Assembly (NCBI GenBank): GCA_037045685.1 | Contig: JBAOII010000014.1 | Location: 1-64,000, forward strand | DNA from: Competibacter_A sp037045685 | GTDB lineage: Bacteria > Pseudomonadota > Gammaproteobacteria > Competibacterales > Competibacteraceae | Length of the DNA: 64,000 nt | Reading direction: 5' to 3' | In this document: piece by piece, positions 63,361 to 64,000 of the stretch | Numbering within the stretch: the first letter of the stretch is position 1 | How the letters are laid out: the number at the start of each line of letters is the position of its first letter | Made by a program: the position numbers and the translations under genes | Notes under the pieces: model-generated | Seen by the model: only the letters and a program-made list of their open reading frames with translations | Databases searched by the model: none | What the model was told of the DNA's origin: nothing

Positions 63361-63786
63361 TTCATAGGCGATGGCGCGAGCGGAGCTGAAGGTGGTGGAG
63401 CCGACGATCCGGGTCGGGTCCGCCGTGTAGGCGATGATGAGGCCGCCCACCATCGCCGCCGACATGAACAGCATGGCGAGAAACAGCAGCCCGCTGCCGA
63501 GGAAGACGGTGGCGAAAAAGCGGTCTTCCCGCTCGCCCAGCCGGTCGCGCAGCACGCCGATGAACCACAGAAAGGCGATGCCGGCGAACGGCAGCAGGTT
63601 CAGCGCCGTCGTCACGCTGTTCGCGTTCGTCTCCAGCCACGCCCCGGCTTCCAGCGGATCGGCCGGGACCGAGCGGCGCAGCAGCACGAAGCTGGTGATC
63701 AGCAGGACCGCGAACAGGATGCCGGCGATGGCGGCGGCGCGCGGCGCCCGCAAGCGCATGGCGGTCAAGCTGTCTTGCGGCTGCAT
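63340..63786 (-). pseudogene. N-terminal part of membrane protein split by the prophage
   Basis: 149 codons from MQPQDSLTAMRLRAPRAAAI, chosen because GGAGG lies five bases before this ATG. Four hydrophobic segments (AGILFAVLLITSFVLL, LLPFAGIAFLWFIGVL, LFLAMLFMSAAMVGGLIIAY) follow, up to YEIMNIYAI. Beyond that the present frame reads ten foreign codons from phage DNA and stops at 63301. The rest of the gene is at 20457-20699. Intact length would be 229 residues. Confidence 0.85.
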
Positions 63787-63825
63787 CACGTCCTCCACAC
63801 AAGTTCATCGAACCCGCATGATGGG

Positions 63826-64000
63826 TCAGCGCTCGGCAACGGCGTCCCGCTCGGGTTCGGCCCGCCGGCGCGACAGGCCCAAGCCCTGCCGATCTTCTTG
63901 CAAGCGCCATGACCTGATCCTCGGCGTCGAGCGCCGAGTGCTCCACCGCGACGTTCAAATGGTGGAGATACCGCCGCACCACCGCTTTGCGCTCGCCGTC
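63826..64000 (-). CDS. Partial host gene, 3' end, frame uncertain
   Basis: The window edge cuts a leftward gene. One frame reads DGERKAVVRRYLHHLNVAVE from the edge; one base over, RLQEDRQGLGLSRRRAEPER ends at a stop at 63826, 40 bp before the membrane gene's start. Either a frameshift near 63905 joins them or only one is real. Product unknown. Confidence 0.25.

Noticed and set aside
63362..63982. 206-codon leftward frame at the right end
   Set aside because: It overlaps the membrane-protein gene in another frame on the same strand; only the part beyond 63826 may be coding.

Overview
The window holds a GC-rich proteobacterial chromosome interrupted by one complete-looking, AT-rich temperate phage. 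Host DNA (1-20,699 and 63,340-64,000) carries secreted and lipid-anchored envelope proteins (DUF2092, SYLF, DUF3313, patatin, MetA-type outer-membrane channel), a type I restriction locus and a PPK2 polyphosphate kinase. This suits a gammaproteobacterium from an environmental or draft genome; the genus cannot be fixed from the window alone.

Host left part: 0.2-10.7 kb is an envelope gene set containing paralogous pairs (two DUF2092 proteins, each beside a Gly-rich secreted protein; two SYLF lipoproteins). 10.9-19.6 kb is a defence island, hsdR-hsdM-hsdS followed by an AAA ATPase/HNH pair resembling Septu PtuA/PtuB. hsdM, hsdS, the HNH gene and the patatin gene all contain single-base frameshifts, so they are either decayed or affected by sequencing indels. 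19.6-20.7 kb holds ppk2 and the C-terminal third of a membrane-protein gene. The N-terminal two thirds of that gene lie at 63,340-63,786.

Prophage (about 42.6 kb, 20,700-63,339): a large serine integrase at the right end inserted the phage into the membrane-protein gene. The ends can be resolved to a 7-bp identity, ccatctt. Rebuilt attB and attP each show a perfect inverted repeat (10 and 12 bp) centred on the same TT dinucleotide. 20.9-24.6 kb uses ordinary sigma-70 promoters and encodes a T4 gp45-like sliding clamp, an H-NS-like protein and a DUF6876 protein. 24.6-34 kb holds many small unknown genes, an SF2 helicase, NUMOD3 and GIY-YIG homing-endonuclease relatives, and a 1.2-1.3 kb gene-free, highly structured segment that looks like a giant phage RNA. 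34.2-60.7 kb is a lambda/HK97-type head and siphovirus-like tail module: terminase, gpW, portal, protease-capsid fusion, decoration, connectors, S74 tail fibre, tail tube, gpZ, tape measure, tail tip and a glycosyltransferase. 60.7-61.6 kb is a leftward membrane-protein cassette, possibly for lysis.

The most unusual theme is an apparent T4-style late-gene strategy in a temperate, lambda-like phage. The heptamer ATAAATA, core of the T4 late promoter, was found about 18 times on the + strand from 24.6 kb rightwards. Every copy I found lies between genes or on a stop codon, usually 20-90 bp before the next start. The phage also encodes a gp45-like clamp but no DNA polymerase in this window. In T4 the clamp is the late-transcription activator. 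No gp55 or gp33 homologue was recognised. Two free-standing GIY-YIG endonucleases carry exact tandem protein repeats (ten of 38 residues; eight of 23 residues) and share a covarying 5' hairpin leader. No repressor, excision factor, endolysin or tail chaperone could be identified.
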